A stretch of 64,000 bases of DNA from assembly GCA_921293015.1 (NCBI GenBank), contig OV121097.1:17111924-17175923 (forward strand). The letters run 5' to 3'. The notes below the pieces were generated by a model. That model was not told where the DNA came from. It did no database searches and saw only the letters and a program-made list of their open reading frames with translations. The translations under genes were made by a program, and so were the position numbers. Shown in pieces: positions 34,171 through 46,610 of the stretch (position 1 is its first letter; each line of letters starts with the position of its first letter). The DNA comes from Phorcus lineatus. Its lineage: Eukaryota > Mollusca > Gastropoda > Trochida > Trochidae.

Positions 34171-36218
34171 ACAGGGGATGATAGTACTATGTAATAGTCC
34201 GATACATTGTACGACGATCCTTGAAATGTGATAGAGCAAGATAAGCAACAAATACGCTTAACTAAAATAGTGACTTTCTGCTCATTGATGAGTCGTTAAT
34301 TGCAGACCGATAAACCAAATCACTGATTTGAAGCTCAAAATTGTCATTAAAAATGAAAAATGTGTTCTACTGTAACCGAATGAAAGAAAGCAGCGTTATT
34401 TGAAGCCAGCATGCAACCAGAACATTGCACGTAATGTGTGGTGTATTACACCACTGCTACTGCATGTTTCATAATGCAATTATATTTGTATGCGGCTTTA
34501 ATTTGCGGGTTTATTGATTAACCCATTGAGTGCGTTCGACAACCAGTATTGTTATGATAGATTGTTCCATAACAAATGGTGTCAATCAGGAACAGAAGCA
34601 CGTTTTTAGATAACTGAAATAACCTCAAAAAAAAAAAAAAAAACTGTTTAAAATATCACTGCAATGTTTTTAATAAAATAAAGCATTTCTATTCTACATT
34701 TCTAAGCAAACTATTCCAATCCGCGTGCCTACCTCAAAGGCGAAAAGCTGTTCACACAAAAATGGACCCCTAGTGTTTTCTGCTGATACTTGCTTATTTC
34801 CTCTACGAATGTTTACTATGAAAAATCGAAGAAATACATCTTTGAAAACGTTCCACTGCCCCTTTAATTAAATAAGTGTAGTTATTCATAATCTAAGCAA
34901 TAGTACGCCTATATATCTAAACGTTTCGCAAATATTTCTTTCGACTGTTATGATCTATTTTGAAACTCATTTTTCTCCATCTTGCGCCAACAGGGTAATT
35001 TCATTCCTTTCATTTCATTCCCATCGGCTAAGAAAACCCTGATGGAAAAATGGGATTTTATTCCTTTAACAAATAGTCATAATATTGGCTTACAGTGCAG
35101 ACCAATGTATAGAAATTTAGATCGAAATTCAACTTTATGTCATTGCTGTCGGTCTGACACCGGCATGTGTGAGAGGTCGTCTCGTTAACTTCCCATGATC
35201 GACAAGAAACAATCTTGTTCATACTTCAGGACGTATTATTGCTAACTACATTGAGAAACAACGGGCTTCGATTGAAGCAACAATAATTTGCGTCGTTTAT
35301 CTTAATGTATTTAGATTGAGTGAAGTTATGATCCATGCATTTCCATTACATAAAGAGCAAAATGAAACATTACATTTAAATGTATTGCTAAGCAGTAGTG
35401 ATGTGCAAATATGTAACACACTTCAAAATGTAAATGATAAACATTTAACTCGACGTAATATAACATTTTCTTCCATAAGATGTATATACATTGTTAATAT
35501 AAATGTGTTATTTCCTTTATCACAGATAACACAAACGTGACAAGAAAAAAAGTAATCGAGTGACGAAATGGGTCACCGATTATTAATAGACAATTTTAGA
35601 AATTTCTGTAAAATACTGTACATGTCAATTAAACGATTTTCATCCTTTGCATCATCAATGACCTATTTCCTTCAGTGGGATATACCATGTCTCTGAAAAG
35701 GAAAAATCTTTCGGTAATTTCGTCAGTGAAAGATTTCCTAGGCTTGTTAGCCATTAAATGAACAAGCGGTTTACTTATTGTAGAACTCAACGTTCAAAAG
35801 TCACAAAACGATAAAGTATTTCAACAATAAACTATACCTTTGAAAGGTATTTTCAATGACCATTAAGATATGTTCTTTTCTATCTTACTACCTTTGATGG
35901 CGAAGTAATCATTAATATTCAACAAGCCTAGCTGTGTGTTCCATTTACTGCTCGACTTGTTAACAGTTCGGTTCTAGTATACTTATACCGTAGCTACCGG
36001 CGACTTGCCAGGGGCAGAAAGGAAAGTATTTCACAGGCTTTACAACTGAAAGTATACAGTACATAACACCTTGGGGTCACAATGCAGTGGGATTTGCCCT
36101 AGCTAGTCTTAACCTCAATAGAACTTTGTTCAGATTATGTTGGTTTCATTTTGATTGGTATAACGAGAAACGATCCGATTGTATTCTATTTTCAAATACA
36201 ACTGATATCAAGCAGAAC
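34171..36218. other. Intergenic, nothing recognised
   Basis: No splice-consistent exon or identifiable repeat apart from short A-runs (34626-34643). Confidence 0.4.
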
Positions 36219-36667
36219 TTAAAGAGCCACTCCGTGATTTTCATAACATATTGTTTACCTTAGATAAGAAACTAAATGTCATATGAGGTGATATAAAATC
36301 AAAACATCTTAACTTTCCATGTCCAAAATACATTTTTATGACAAGTACTGGTTTTCCATAAAAATCTAATAACAGCCTTATAAATGCACAGAGGTGTAAA
36401 TATCACGTCCAGTATATAAGGATACTATTTATATAACCTAACAAACACTATCAACTCCTAACTGCCCTCCTGGCTGTTTTAGATAAGTCTCCAAAATTAC
36501 GTTTGACTATTTGACGCGATCATAATTGCGACGTACTACCTTCATATTGTCACTGTAAAAAACCAATAAGCTTTAAAATGTGTCTTTTTCGTAACAGTCG
36601 ATACTTCGCGTTCAAATGACACCATTGATTAATTTTGACTCCAACAACTCACGGAGTGGCTCTTTAA
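36219..36667 (-). mobile_element. TTAA-flanked MITE, copy 2 (complete)
   Basis: TTAA (36219-36222) then agagccactccgtgatttt at the left, and caacaactcacggagtggct ending in TTAA (36664-36667) at the right. It is in the opposite orientation to copy 1 and uninterrupted, so it shows the empty LINE site (ccaaaattacgtttgac). About 449 bp and no ORF. Confidence 0.93.
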
Positions 36668-39351
36668 TCAATTCAATAAATAAAAACTAATAACAACTTT
36701 ATTGTTTTATTAAGGTCATTGAGACATTAAAAATGTAATCTAAAGGGAAATTTTAAAGTTAACACCAGAGCTACATAACAATTAAAATAACGTACAAGCC
36801 TACGTAAAATGCTATGGATTTTTTAGTCATAGTTTGCACATGAAATGAATGTTGAATGGGTGTTAGAAAAATCCATACTTTTATATTGGACTTTGTCCCG
36901 TCATCTATTTGCCATGCCGTGTTTATTTAGTGCATTATTCCCTGATATGCATTTTATTAAGCCCACGAGAGTATTTTAACGATTACAACTACTTGTTTAG
37001 TTCATCTCAATTTAACAATCGCCTAACAATAAAATATAACTAGACACAATTGAACAATAGAGATTAAAATTTACAGATGGGGAGGTAGAATAAACTTTCG
37101 GGAGGGGTGGCGGATTGGTAAGGGTAAGGAGGGGGAGGAGAAAGAGCGTCAAACCACACAGAAGAATATATTAATACATTCGAATTAGAAAATCTATGCT
37201 TTCAGTGAAGGAGCTTTAAATGAAATTATGAACAGTATATGTAATTCTTTCCTAAGTGCTTATCCTATATATGGAAACTTAGTTTTTCCAGTTAAATTAT
37301 TGTTTCTCGTAGTAATATATTTGGAACTAAATCATCGCTTATAGTAGTCTATGAACACGATAGTTTGTCAAAGCCTTTGTTTGATGAATAAGAATTATTT
37401 GAAATAAATTGCTGAGGATCTTATCTAAATACCTTATCCTCTCTTTCCCATTTGAAGGCGAATTTTCAAGACACGACTTGTCGTAAATACTTCATATTAT
37501 TCAACTCTGTTGCAGTGTTGAAAACACTCGATGAATTTGTTTACGTAAGAAACATGTCATCCACAGAAACAATAAAAAGAGAGTAAGCAGGTTTCAGTGA
37601 CACCTGAAAATAACCTGTTCATTTGCCACAGCACAAAACATGCTTACTGAATATCCAAACTGGAGGTAAAATTCTTCTATAAAAGCTCTCTTATTGAAAA
37701 TACGGAGTATGAGATCTAATCCCACTCTTGAACTCAAAATGAAACACAAACATATTATAAACAATATACATGAAAAACAACCAACACTCACCTTCGTAGG
37801 TAGTCTAATCCGTGTCTGAACGCACTCTATCGATACTAATACAGCCCACAAAGAAGATAATGCTTAGAATACCAATGTTTTTGGTAAACAGGCGAATCCA
37901 AGGCTTAGTTGAAACCTCTTATGAAACCAATAATCCCGAGACGTTGTGACTGACTTGCCCGGCAAAATGAACCCAATGAAATAGCGTTACTGACACATAG
38001 TGGTCATTTTCGTTAAGTCACTTTCCCTTTATGCGTTTTTTTGTATACAGAGCTTAATATAAACCACAGAAAACGGCGTCACCCATTAAGTTACGCCGAG
38101 CCCGTACTGTTTGATAATGGACACGTTTGACTTGTCATCAATGAATATCATTGATCCCTCACTGTAAGTGAAACGGGGCTTAATTGATACATTAGTTCAT
38201 GTAAATATAACGACGTATTTTTGATAAATTGGGATCAATAATTCAATAATGACAAGTTCATTCAATGAAATATATTCTCACCGCAAGTTGAAACACCCTT
38301 AATGAATGTAAAAGGAACAAACACCTTAAGTGAATGTAATAGGATTAAACATAAACTAGAATGAACCAATATTTGCAACTTTCAAACAAAGATCCTCAAA
38401 CAAACAATTAAGGCTATTCAACTGCTTGTTTGGATACATGTACATCGCATACTGTTTTGTGTAGTCTCGATATATTGAAGGATATCAACTAGAATGTATT
38501 TGAGTTACAAAGGCTACCTTAGTCTGGCATTTCGATTAAAGCCGATAAACGTCTTCACGTTCTGAAAAAACCAAACCGGCTGTTAATGGAAATTTTCTTT
38601 AGCTATAAGAATATATGGATTCCGAAGCAGATGACTTTAGAAAATCCACATGTTTTCATCATCTTCAGTTCTCATTATCTCCAAAAAAAGATTCTCGAGT
38701 TATATCTTTCTTAGTAATCTCTGTAACAGAAAGAACAATATACAATTCCAAATTGATTACAGTGAACGTTGATTTGTAATCGTTGTCGTTGTTTCAAACT
38801 GACAATTTGAACTGTTCCCGTTACTGTTAAGAAGACCAGAGTACCTTCACTTGAGCGTTGTGCAGTGAATCACAATAATAGAGTGTGTTTAAGACGACTG
38901 TGAATAACTCTCGAAATATGGACCACTTATTACAGAGGATGCGTTGGAAGAAATATCTTGAGTTACCTCTGTGAAGATAGTGAGATGTAATAAGCCTTTA
39001 TTTACAAATAATACCGCGCCGTTGTACTTGTACTGTATTAACTTTCGACGATGATAGAAGACTTTATTCCTGCAAAAACACTTCCATCCCTTAACTTACA
39101 TATCCCAAGGTTACTGAAATTTTATTTATCCACGAGGGCACTCATATTTGGGTTCATATTTTTCATACGATGTCCTAGGAAAAAACATTACTTTTCAGTG
39201 TGACGTCAAGTCATAAACAATGCTTTGACATCATTGTTCGCCTGTGACGCTGCATTCCAAATGTGACAACGGCTGTAAACCGCCTATGCTTGGAGATTTA
39301 ATTTGATACTTTTCTTTGATTTTGCGACCTCGGTCATTTTCTCTTTTTCTT
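36668..39351. other. Intergenic, nothing firm
   Basis: AT-rich. A donor-like site (minus strand near 37795) follows a short frame that has no ATG and no partner exon, so no gene is called. Confidence 0.4.
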
Positions 39352-39443
39352 CGTTCACGACACTCGTGCCTAAATATCAGTATATCTTTTGCTATCGCTC
39401 TGGAAATACTAATATTTAGGCACTCGTGTCGAAACAAAGAACG
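39352..39443. repeat. Imperfect palindrome, about 92 bp
   Basis: The left arm cgacactcgtgcctaaatat pairs with atatttaggcactcgtgtcg at the right, extended by cgttca against caaagaacg. Overlapping ORFs on both strands give nearly the same peptide because of this symmetry. Probably a short MITE. Confidence 0.75.
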
Positions 39444-40074
39444 TAATGGACACTCATATAATATCACCTCTATATCATTTGGTACAAAAATTTATATTGA
39501 TGATATGAAAAATGATAAATTCTTCATATGAAAAATTTAAAAACCAAATGCAGAAATACAGGTATATTATAAGGTTGAGATGGTTAATAGAGTACACAGA
39601 TTCGTGACTTCAAACATTTCTATCTGATTGGGTCGTACAAAGTTTCTTTGAATGAATGAACGAGGGGTGTCTAGTTAGTAGCTTGCCTCGAGAAGAAACA
39701 TTCATCTATCTTATACTCTTAGGAATTCGTCATGAAGTCGGTCTTGTTGTATTTAAGTATCTCAATATCCTTTTTACTTTACCTCTTATATTGGTACGAA
39801 AAAATGTCAAAATCAGAAATAAATCTATATAACGGCGTTTCGTAAACAAAATATTCAAGTATGATGGTGTATCAGCGGAATGCAATGTGAACGTTGTTGG
39901 ACAAAACATTAAACTACTACATTATAAACTACTTCGCACATTTACGCTTTACCCCCTTTATATTTACCAAAACAGTTTTTTGAAAGACCCTTCCCCCTTT
40001 CATGTTGATACGATTGTTTCATACGAGATTCACTTATTTTATTAACTTATTTAAAGGTTCACATTCAATACTGC

Positions 40075-40254
40075 ACGGTCCAATAGATGAATGGCTGTGC
40101 AGGTCGGTGAATCCAGCGAGCATTGGCTGGAACTCAGTGTATCCATGCTGCCCAACTTTACTTTATCTTAAAACAGTTCAGTATTGTCGGATTTCAAAAC
40201 TCGGACCTCTAAGTCCGAAGCCGAACACGCTAACAACTGCGCTGTCGCACCCCC
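40075..40254 (-). mobile_element. tRNA-derived SINE, copy 2
   Basis: Same family as 5945-6136. The minus strand reads gtgcgacagcgcagttgtta, then cgtgttcggcttcggactta and a degraded B box. The body shares actcagtgta, gcccaacttt and aacagttc with copy 1. It is more diverged in the B box than copy 1. Confidence 0.75.
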
Positions 40255-41149
40255 GGAAACCCATTAATGCCAACACGGGGAATAGGAGGAATAAAGCTGA
40301 AGGAACACAATTTTAATTAATGCGCATGAATTTACTTTAAATAATTACCTGTAAGCGATTATTGGACAAGCTTGAACGGGTTCAGAAACCAACTGTCATT
40401 TTCCTATGTTCGGATTTCGACATTTTTCATCTACTAATAACGGTTATATGAAAGAACTAAGTTAAATAAAAAAAATTATGTGTAAGTGTTGACTTGAGAC
40501 CTGGCAACTGGTAAAATCACCAAAATATTTCACCAGATGTGAGAAACTCTCAGAGGGTTTTTTGGGGTAACGAAGTTTTAAACTCACAATGTTTTACTTC
40601 AATGCTTGGAAACAAATAATTGAAATATCTGTTTTATTACAAATGATGACTCACGGTTTCAAGTAGTTGACATAAGAAAAAAATAAGAAAAATGGAAAAT
40701 AATGAGTTTTGGGCATCAACCATTTGACGTCAATGTAATAACTTAAATATGTGTTTAATATGAATGGTGACTCACGGTTCAGACAATGAAAAAAGCACTT
40801 GAATGTTTCTCAAAACGTGACTACTACTTGAAATTAAAACTTTTGTTCTTCCGTGTTTTTTTCGCACATTTATCATGATCTATATATAGTTTATGGACAA
40901 ATACGACGGTTGAACGCATATTTGGCCTTTTAGAGAGGATATGGGGTGTATAGGGTTAGGTGGCACAATGCAAACCACTATACTAAAGAAAATAAACGCT
41001 CCTGTTGTGGAAAACAACACAGCGATTGATATCCATTTCTTTCTTCATTTAGGTCATTTACTTACAATTTACGGCATCTTAAATTGTTGATAAGTCCTAA
41101 TCAAATTCTTTTGCTTTTTTCATCATAAATTTTGATTTGCTGCTTGACG

Positions 41150-41790
41150 TCAACAAGAAAGTGCATTTTTGCCATTAATAAGGGATTGTTGTAATCATAA
41201 GCAGCTTAAACGCACTAGTGCACACCAATATTTCGTAAACACAACGAATGCACAGATACTGCATGCATATCTCTCGATATTACTCAAGATCCTCACTCAA
41301 GCAATCTACCTCGAAAGTTATTTAACAAATATTTACGTATTCAGGTAGTAAAGTTGATTTTAAAAGACCGGAAGTATTAAATGCAATGTAACTTTAAATC
41401 CGCATGAACTACGATATCGGAAATATTAAGATTTTGCTTATAACCAGAAAAGCGGAAACGGCAGCCGCATTTCATTCTTTGTTCTCAGTTCAGAGTTTAG
41501 GTAAATCCAACAGCTCCACATAGTACTAGTTCAGCCGCGTTCAACTGTCTATAATCTATCCGTTTTGTGCACAGCTAACCATAGATTTTTTATATGTCCA
41601 ATGTTTTCATTGTTGATTGCAGGTCAATTGTAAAGGATTTTAAGTATTTCATTGCATCGATTGAAAGCTTAAGTGAATGCATAAGTCCTCGTAAACCTTC
41701 ACCCGTCTTATTCAAACCAAATCGTTTTTCATTCGACCTATTTCTCTCTTTTAAAATAACTATTACATATCTCACAGCTGAAGGAACCTA
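41150..41790 (-). repeat. Dispersed repeat, diverged copy of 10890-11600
   Basis: The reverse complement matches 10890-11600 over most of its length, for example tatggttagctgtgcacaaaa against tatggttagctttgcacaaaa (first 20 compared) and ttcatgcggatttaa. The two ORFs here (61 and 65 codons) are by-products. Confidence 0.75.
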
Positions 41791-42140
41791 AGTCCTGACG
41801 GAAGCCATCCGTTTTTACAACATAATATTCAATTGCAACCAATGTGATTTTTCTGTCTGCCGCCTGATAAAAATACATATTTATAAAACGGGTAAATGTA
41901 AAGAGAGAAGAGGGGAAATAACGATCACCATTGAACCAAGTTTCATCTCTTGAGAATTTCCTCGATCGATGTTGTTATGGCTGACACATATATTCGGTGG
42001 GTCAGAGGCAAAGTGAGGACAATAGCGGCTTTCCTTGTGCCATAATGTGTGGAGAGGTAAGCCTTGAGGGAGAAGGTAAAGTTTAAAATTCCGAAGAGAG
42101 ATGTTTCAGTACATACATGTAAGTAGTTATTATTAAATGT

Positions 42141-42530
42141 TTATTTTATCACGAAGTATCGACTGCTACCAAAAAACTCATTTTAAAGCTTATTGTATTT
42201 TTACAGTGACAATATGAAGGTAGAACGTCGCAATTATGATCGAAAACCTGACAGTGGCGCGCGTCAAATAGTCAAACGTAATTTTGGAGACTTATCTAAA
42301 AGAGCAAGGAGGACAGTTAGGAGTTGATAATGTTTGTTAGGTTATATAACTAGTATCTATGTATATTGGACGTGATATCTACACCTATGTGCATTTATAA
42401 GTATTTGTCATATATATGTCTTTTGGACATGAAAAGTTAAGATGTTTCGATTTCATATCACCACATATGACATTTAGGTTCGAATCAAAGGTAAATAATA
42501 TGTTATGAAAATCACGGAGTGGCTCATTAA
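42141..42530 (+). mobile_element. TTAA-type MITE, copy 3 (left end missing)
   Basis: Aligns with copy 1 from its atcgctaagtatcgactg point to the right end, tcacggagtggctca then TTAA (42527-42530). About 80 bp of the left end are absent. It carries the uninterrupted LINE target gtcaaacgtaattttggag. Confidence 0.9.
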
Positions 42531-43418
42531 TATTGTGATTATATAGATATATAAACAGTAAATATTAACTTCATTATTGAAGTTATAGAATCTCTAACTG
42601 GAATTTGATTGAATCATAATTTTTATAAAGCAGAGAAATGTGTATATGAAACCGAAACTAATAATATTCAGGGAACAGCCTTGGGATATTTTACGTGCGC
42701 TTGTTTTCATTAGCACACGGCAAAAAGGTGTAAATGTGTTGGTAAATAATATGCATTCTGTTGCAAATTTTGTTGAAACATGTATTATTAGCAACACTGG
42801 TGAACCAGTCAGTGGAAAGTCATTATAGTTAACTGGAGGTATCTATTACACTGAAAAATATCATCTTCTGAGAGAAATAGGTAAAGTGTTTTATCACTAC
42901 AACGACACATTATTTTCTGAAGCTCCCTTTAAATCGACACCTTTATTTTGCCCCTATTATCCGACATTCAAATAGATGTCATTTTATAAAGTGTATACTG
43001 TAAAAATGAAGGACAAATATATTAATTTCAATTTTTTTATTCGATAGTTCATTTTAGAATTATGTTAGCAAACTGATCGGCACAAATTGAAAATTAAAAG
43101 TACTCTATGGTGAAAAATATATGACTCTTTATAAACTACAACAATACAAATATAACATGAGTTTTTATAGAAAGGCTATTCCTTTTCCCGACGAAAGTTC
43201 AAGTATAATGCAAAGGGTTTTGCCTCACACAAGGAGGTTGTCAGGAAAGATTTGATGGCAATCTAGTTAAAACCATCTGTAATAAAATACGTTGCCAAGT
43301 CCGTTATCAACAGATCATTTCATACATTTTAAACTATATTGAATTTGTTGGCATATTCGTTGCATTTCTTGTGCTTGATTCGTCAGTGCTGTTTCGGTGA
43401 GGAGAGATGGTTTCATCA
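42531..43418. other. 3' flank of the acidic-protein gene
   Basis: No exon was seen. The minus strand carries AATAAA at 43036-43041, about 380 nt past the stop at 43419, a possible poly(A) signal. Confidence 0.4.
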
Positions 43419-45791
43419 TCAAGCACCTAGAGATTTGGCACCATGTTCTGAAATCAAATTTCATAATCAAATTAAGTAACTATATAGAAAATAATTCAAC
43501 TAGGTCATTATGTTATACAAGTATATCGCCTAACCTCTTAAACTAGGACCAGGTTAAAAATAATTAATTGTTGACGACACATAACATTATGTGACCTATG
43601 TTTCAGATATGTAACTTATAGTTTCTTTGAAGTACTTTTTTAGGAGGGGGGAGGGGCTATCGTCAATTATCGACTCACGTTCAAAATAAAAAATAAAAAT
43701 AAGGTTGTATTAAAATGGAACTGTTGAAGTATTTCGGTATTCTTTATCTTATTTCAGAATTTAGTTTGATCGTCAAATTCTGTTTTATTCTCGAGTAACC
43801 AGTACTCAATACTCACCAGCCAACTGCATGATAAATGACTCGGCGAGTTTCATCTGTTCAGAGTTGTGGACGTCAATCAGAGTACAAAGATGGTTGATAA
43901 TGGTTTCAGCTTGTTTCCAAGGGAAGTTGTCAGGGCAGTTCACTTCGTTCTCACATTCGTGGTCAATGTCCTTGACCTCGGAGTCACTGTGCTTGTTGAC
44001 CTTCAGGATGGCGTACAACATCTCCTTGCCTGTTGATGAGATGAGATACTTATAGAGACACTCCGAGATTTTCATGAAATCTTATTTGACTTGTATACTG
44101 TCAAAATAATAAATACAACGTATTTTGATCATATAATTCAAAAGTAACTGATTAATTAGAAACTCCGCGAGTTGTTGGAGTCATATATGCCAAACTTAAT
44201 CAATGGTATCATTTGGTCGCGAAGTATCGACTGTTACCAAAAAACTTATTTTAAAACTTACTGGGTTTTTACAGTGACATTAAGAACGTCGCAATTATGA
44301 TCGAAAACCTGACAGTGGCTCGCGTCAAATAGTCAAACGTTATTTTGGAGACTTATCTAAAACAGCCAGGAGGGCAGTTAGGAGTTGTTATAGTGTTTGT
44401 TAGGATATATAACTAGTATCCGTGTATATTGGACGTGATATCTACACATCTATCTGAGCATTTATAGGGATGTTTTTATATTTTCATTGAAAACCAGTAT
44501 TTGTCATACATATGTCTTTTTGACACGAAAAGTTCAGATGTTTTGATTTTATATCACATATGACATTTAGGTTCGTATCAAAGGTAAATAACATGTTATG
44601 AAAATCACGGAGTGGCTCTTTAAGATGATCGAAGTAACCAAAGTAATCTTAGTGTATTGTTAAAGAAAAGGAGGTTGTTTTGTGTGGCCCTGCTTATTAT
44701 TCAGATTGTTAATTTGGCAAAACCTGAAAGACGTTCAACTTAAAATGCATATATTAATTTCGATATCATCGCGTCTAAAGATACTCTATTAAATATGCAT
44801 CTTTATCTAGGGTAACTTGCACAGGAACTTGATATTGTAAGCAAAACGTAGGTAAAACGAAGATTTTAAATACCTACGTTTTATCTACGTTTTACTTACA
44901 ATATCAAGTTCCTGTGGTAACTTTTCTCATTTTACATTCAGGCTATAGTTTGTTCTATAGTTCTATTAATCCTCATCAAAGTCGTTGGTTACCTTCTAGA
45001 TATTTCATCATAACACACATTCCCTCGATCACGTGACGCAAATACTCTCGGGGAGAGATGGAAGCCGGAGGTAGAGTCGCATCTAAATATTTTTGAAAAA
45101 AGAGAAGAAAATAATTCATAAAAGTCTTCAAAATTATAAGAAATGATTTTATCATAACTAAGCACTAGGAAATAAAGACTACAAAACGAGTTTAATTACA
45201 TGTTTATTAATGATGTTTCGTAAGGCTTTTGATTGCTACCTTATAGCTACACTGTGCCTGTCTGCAAACATATCAATTTGAACTGAATCTTGATCTTTAA
45301 AAAATGCTGATGCATTTTAATATTTGATAGTAAAATTATGTAAAATGTGCTTGAAACCATGGTTTAAACCTACCTGTTCTGACAAATGAAGTCGGTGAGG
45401 TCTCATAATATGTACTTGTCGTCACTTCAGTGTTTTCAGATGACTCTTCATTGTCGGAGGTGGAAGCACCGGAAGTTGAGTCAAACCCGGAGGTTGAAGA
45501 GTCAACAAAAGTTGACACCTCATATTGAGTCGTTGTTTCGACCTCATCCGTATCATCATCATCATCATCATCATCGTCGTCGTCATCATCGCCATTGTCA
45601 TCATTAGATGCCAATCCTTCAGTGAGCTGAGAGTATCTTTTTTCCTTGTATTGTTCGGTTTGAAGTTGGTCTCTCTTTTCTATGTACTCCAGTAGACGAG
45701 TGAGAAGAGCGACTTTAGAGGAGTCAGTGGGCGTGGCTTTGCTTGATGCCAAAAGGTGGAGGACGAACAGACAGACGCAGATGACTTTCAT
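43419..45791 (-). CDS. Secreted Asp-rich protein of unknown function, 219 residues
   Basis: Coding exons on the minus strand are 45791-45374, 44029-43817 and 43447-43419. They have phase-1 junctions, AG/GT borders (GTAGG and GTGAG donors) and 660 nt in one frame. Residues 1-19 are a signal peptide (MKVICVCLFVLHLLASSKA). Next come a helical charged segment with two KR sites (39-40, 51-52), an acidic block at about 63-85 with 13 Asp in a row, and a Ser/Thr/Glu-rich linker to about 139. The C-terminal part has three cysteines (HECENEVNC, HLC) and ends EHGAKSLGA. The acetyl-transferase, receptor and fucosyltransferase genes nearby are unrelated. Poly-Asp secreted proteins in molluscs can bind calcium, so a mineral or extracellular-matrix role is possible, but this is inference and I recognise no family. 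A TATA box and a 5' UTR intron support it as a real gene. Confidence 0.75.
44053..44085 (-). repeat. TTAA-type MITE, short end fragment
   Basis: agagacactccgagattttc followed by atgaaa resembles the end seen at 36223 (agagccactccgtgatttt). The rest is lost. It lies 24 bp upstream of the acceptor of exon 44029-43817 in the acidic-protein gene. Confidence 0.55.
44156..44623 (+). mobile_element. TTAA-type MITE, copy 4
   Basis: Starts with a degraded end (gaaactccgcgagttgttgg) and ends tcacggagtggctct then TTAA (44620-44623). It lies within an intron of the acidic-protein gene, in opposite orientation to it. Confidence 0.9.
44811..44923. repeat. Palindromic MITE with 8-bp target duplication
   Basis: The arms are cacaggaacttgatattgta and tacaatatcaagttcctgtg, extended by aaaacgtag-type sequence, about 44 bp each with few mismatches. 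Direct repeats ggtaactt flank it at 44811-44818 and 44916-44923. It lies in the first coding intron of the acidic-protein gene. Confidence 0.8.
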
Positions 45792-46556
45792 TGTTGAGGA
45801 CTTAAAGGAAAGAAATGCAGTCAGGCGTGGTTAATCCAATATTCTTTTTGGAGAATATAGATTCCATATGAAAGGCTTCAACAATACTGTTTTCATATTT
45901 ATTACATTTTGAAGTTGAAGTGTCGTTTTCGAATTTCTACTTATATAAAATTACAAAGTATAACATAAATATAAAATATAGTGCTTTCAAAAACGTTTTG
46001 GATATACATAGAAGGCATTTTATGTGTATTTTACGATCTTATAATAGGTTAAATTTATCTAAATTCTAATAATTTTCTTAACTTTGTGCAGACATATCGA
46101 GCACGTTCAACACACTGGATGCGTTCCGCTGTCGAGAAGACTTTGTTAACAGTTCGAAAGTCGACGTAGTTGTCAGTATTCAATACGATAATTTTGCATT
46201 GATGTGACAGGGACAGAATGGAGCTATTTATCATTTCATGTTTTCTTGCATCTGCATAAGGATTGGTACATGGTTAACAATCTCATTTAATCAGATTTGA
46301 CAGTGTACCACTCGCACGTTCTGCGTTTTCTACGGCTGCTCAGCTACGACCCCAGGAAATAATTGGCGTGATTTTATATGTCAACGGGTCTCTCATTCAT
46401 CCACAAAAATGTGAAGGATTAAACTAAAAATGTATATGTAAAAAAAACCATTCGTATTTGTATCTTATACGGAATGGAGATTCTAAAACAGTCGCATTTG
46501 AAATCGTTCTCATTCGTAATCTAGATTCTGAAATGTATCTTTAAAAAGTACTTACC

Positions 46557-46580
46557 ATATTGCTGGTTGGAGCTGACTGC
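46557..46580 (-). promoter_or_regulatory. Probable 5' UTR exon of the acidic-protein gene
   Basis: About 25-30 bp after the TATA box on the minus strand there is tcagctccaaccagcaatat, then g and a GTAAGT donor at 46556. The matching acceptor is cctttaag just before tcctcaacaatg (start codon 45791). The start of transcription is inferred from TATA spacing only. Confidence 0.5.
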
Positions 46581-46601
46581 CAACTACAAATTTCCTTGCT
46601 T

Positions 46602-46609
46602 CTTTTATA
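46602..46609 (-). promoter_or_regulatory. TATA box (TATAAAAG) of the acidic-protein gene
   Basis: TATAAAAG on the minus strand, 25-30 bp upstream of an initiator-like tcagctcc and a short exon with a GTAAGT donor. TATA promoters are typical of highly or tissue-specifically expressed secreted proteins. Confidence 0.55.
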
Positions 46610-46610
46610 C

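Noticed and set aside
37594-37860. Exon with signal-like peptide and GTGAG donor on the minus strand
   Set aside because: The in-frame start is TTG, the alternative hydrophobic frame meets a stop before the donor, and no acceptor partner was found.
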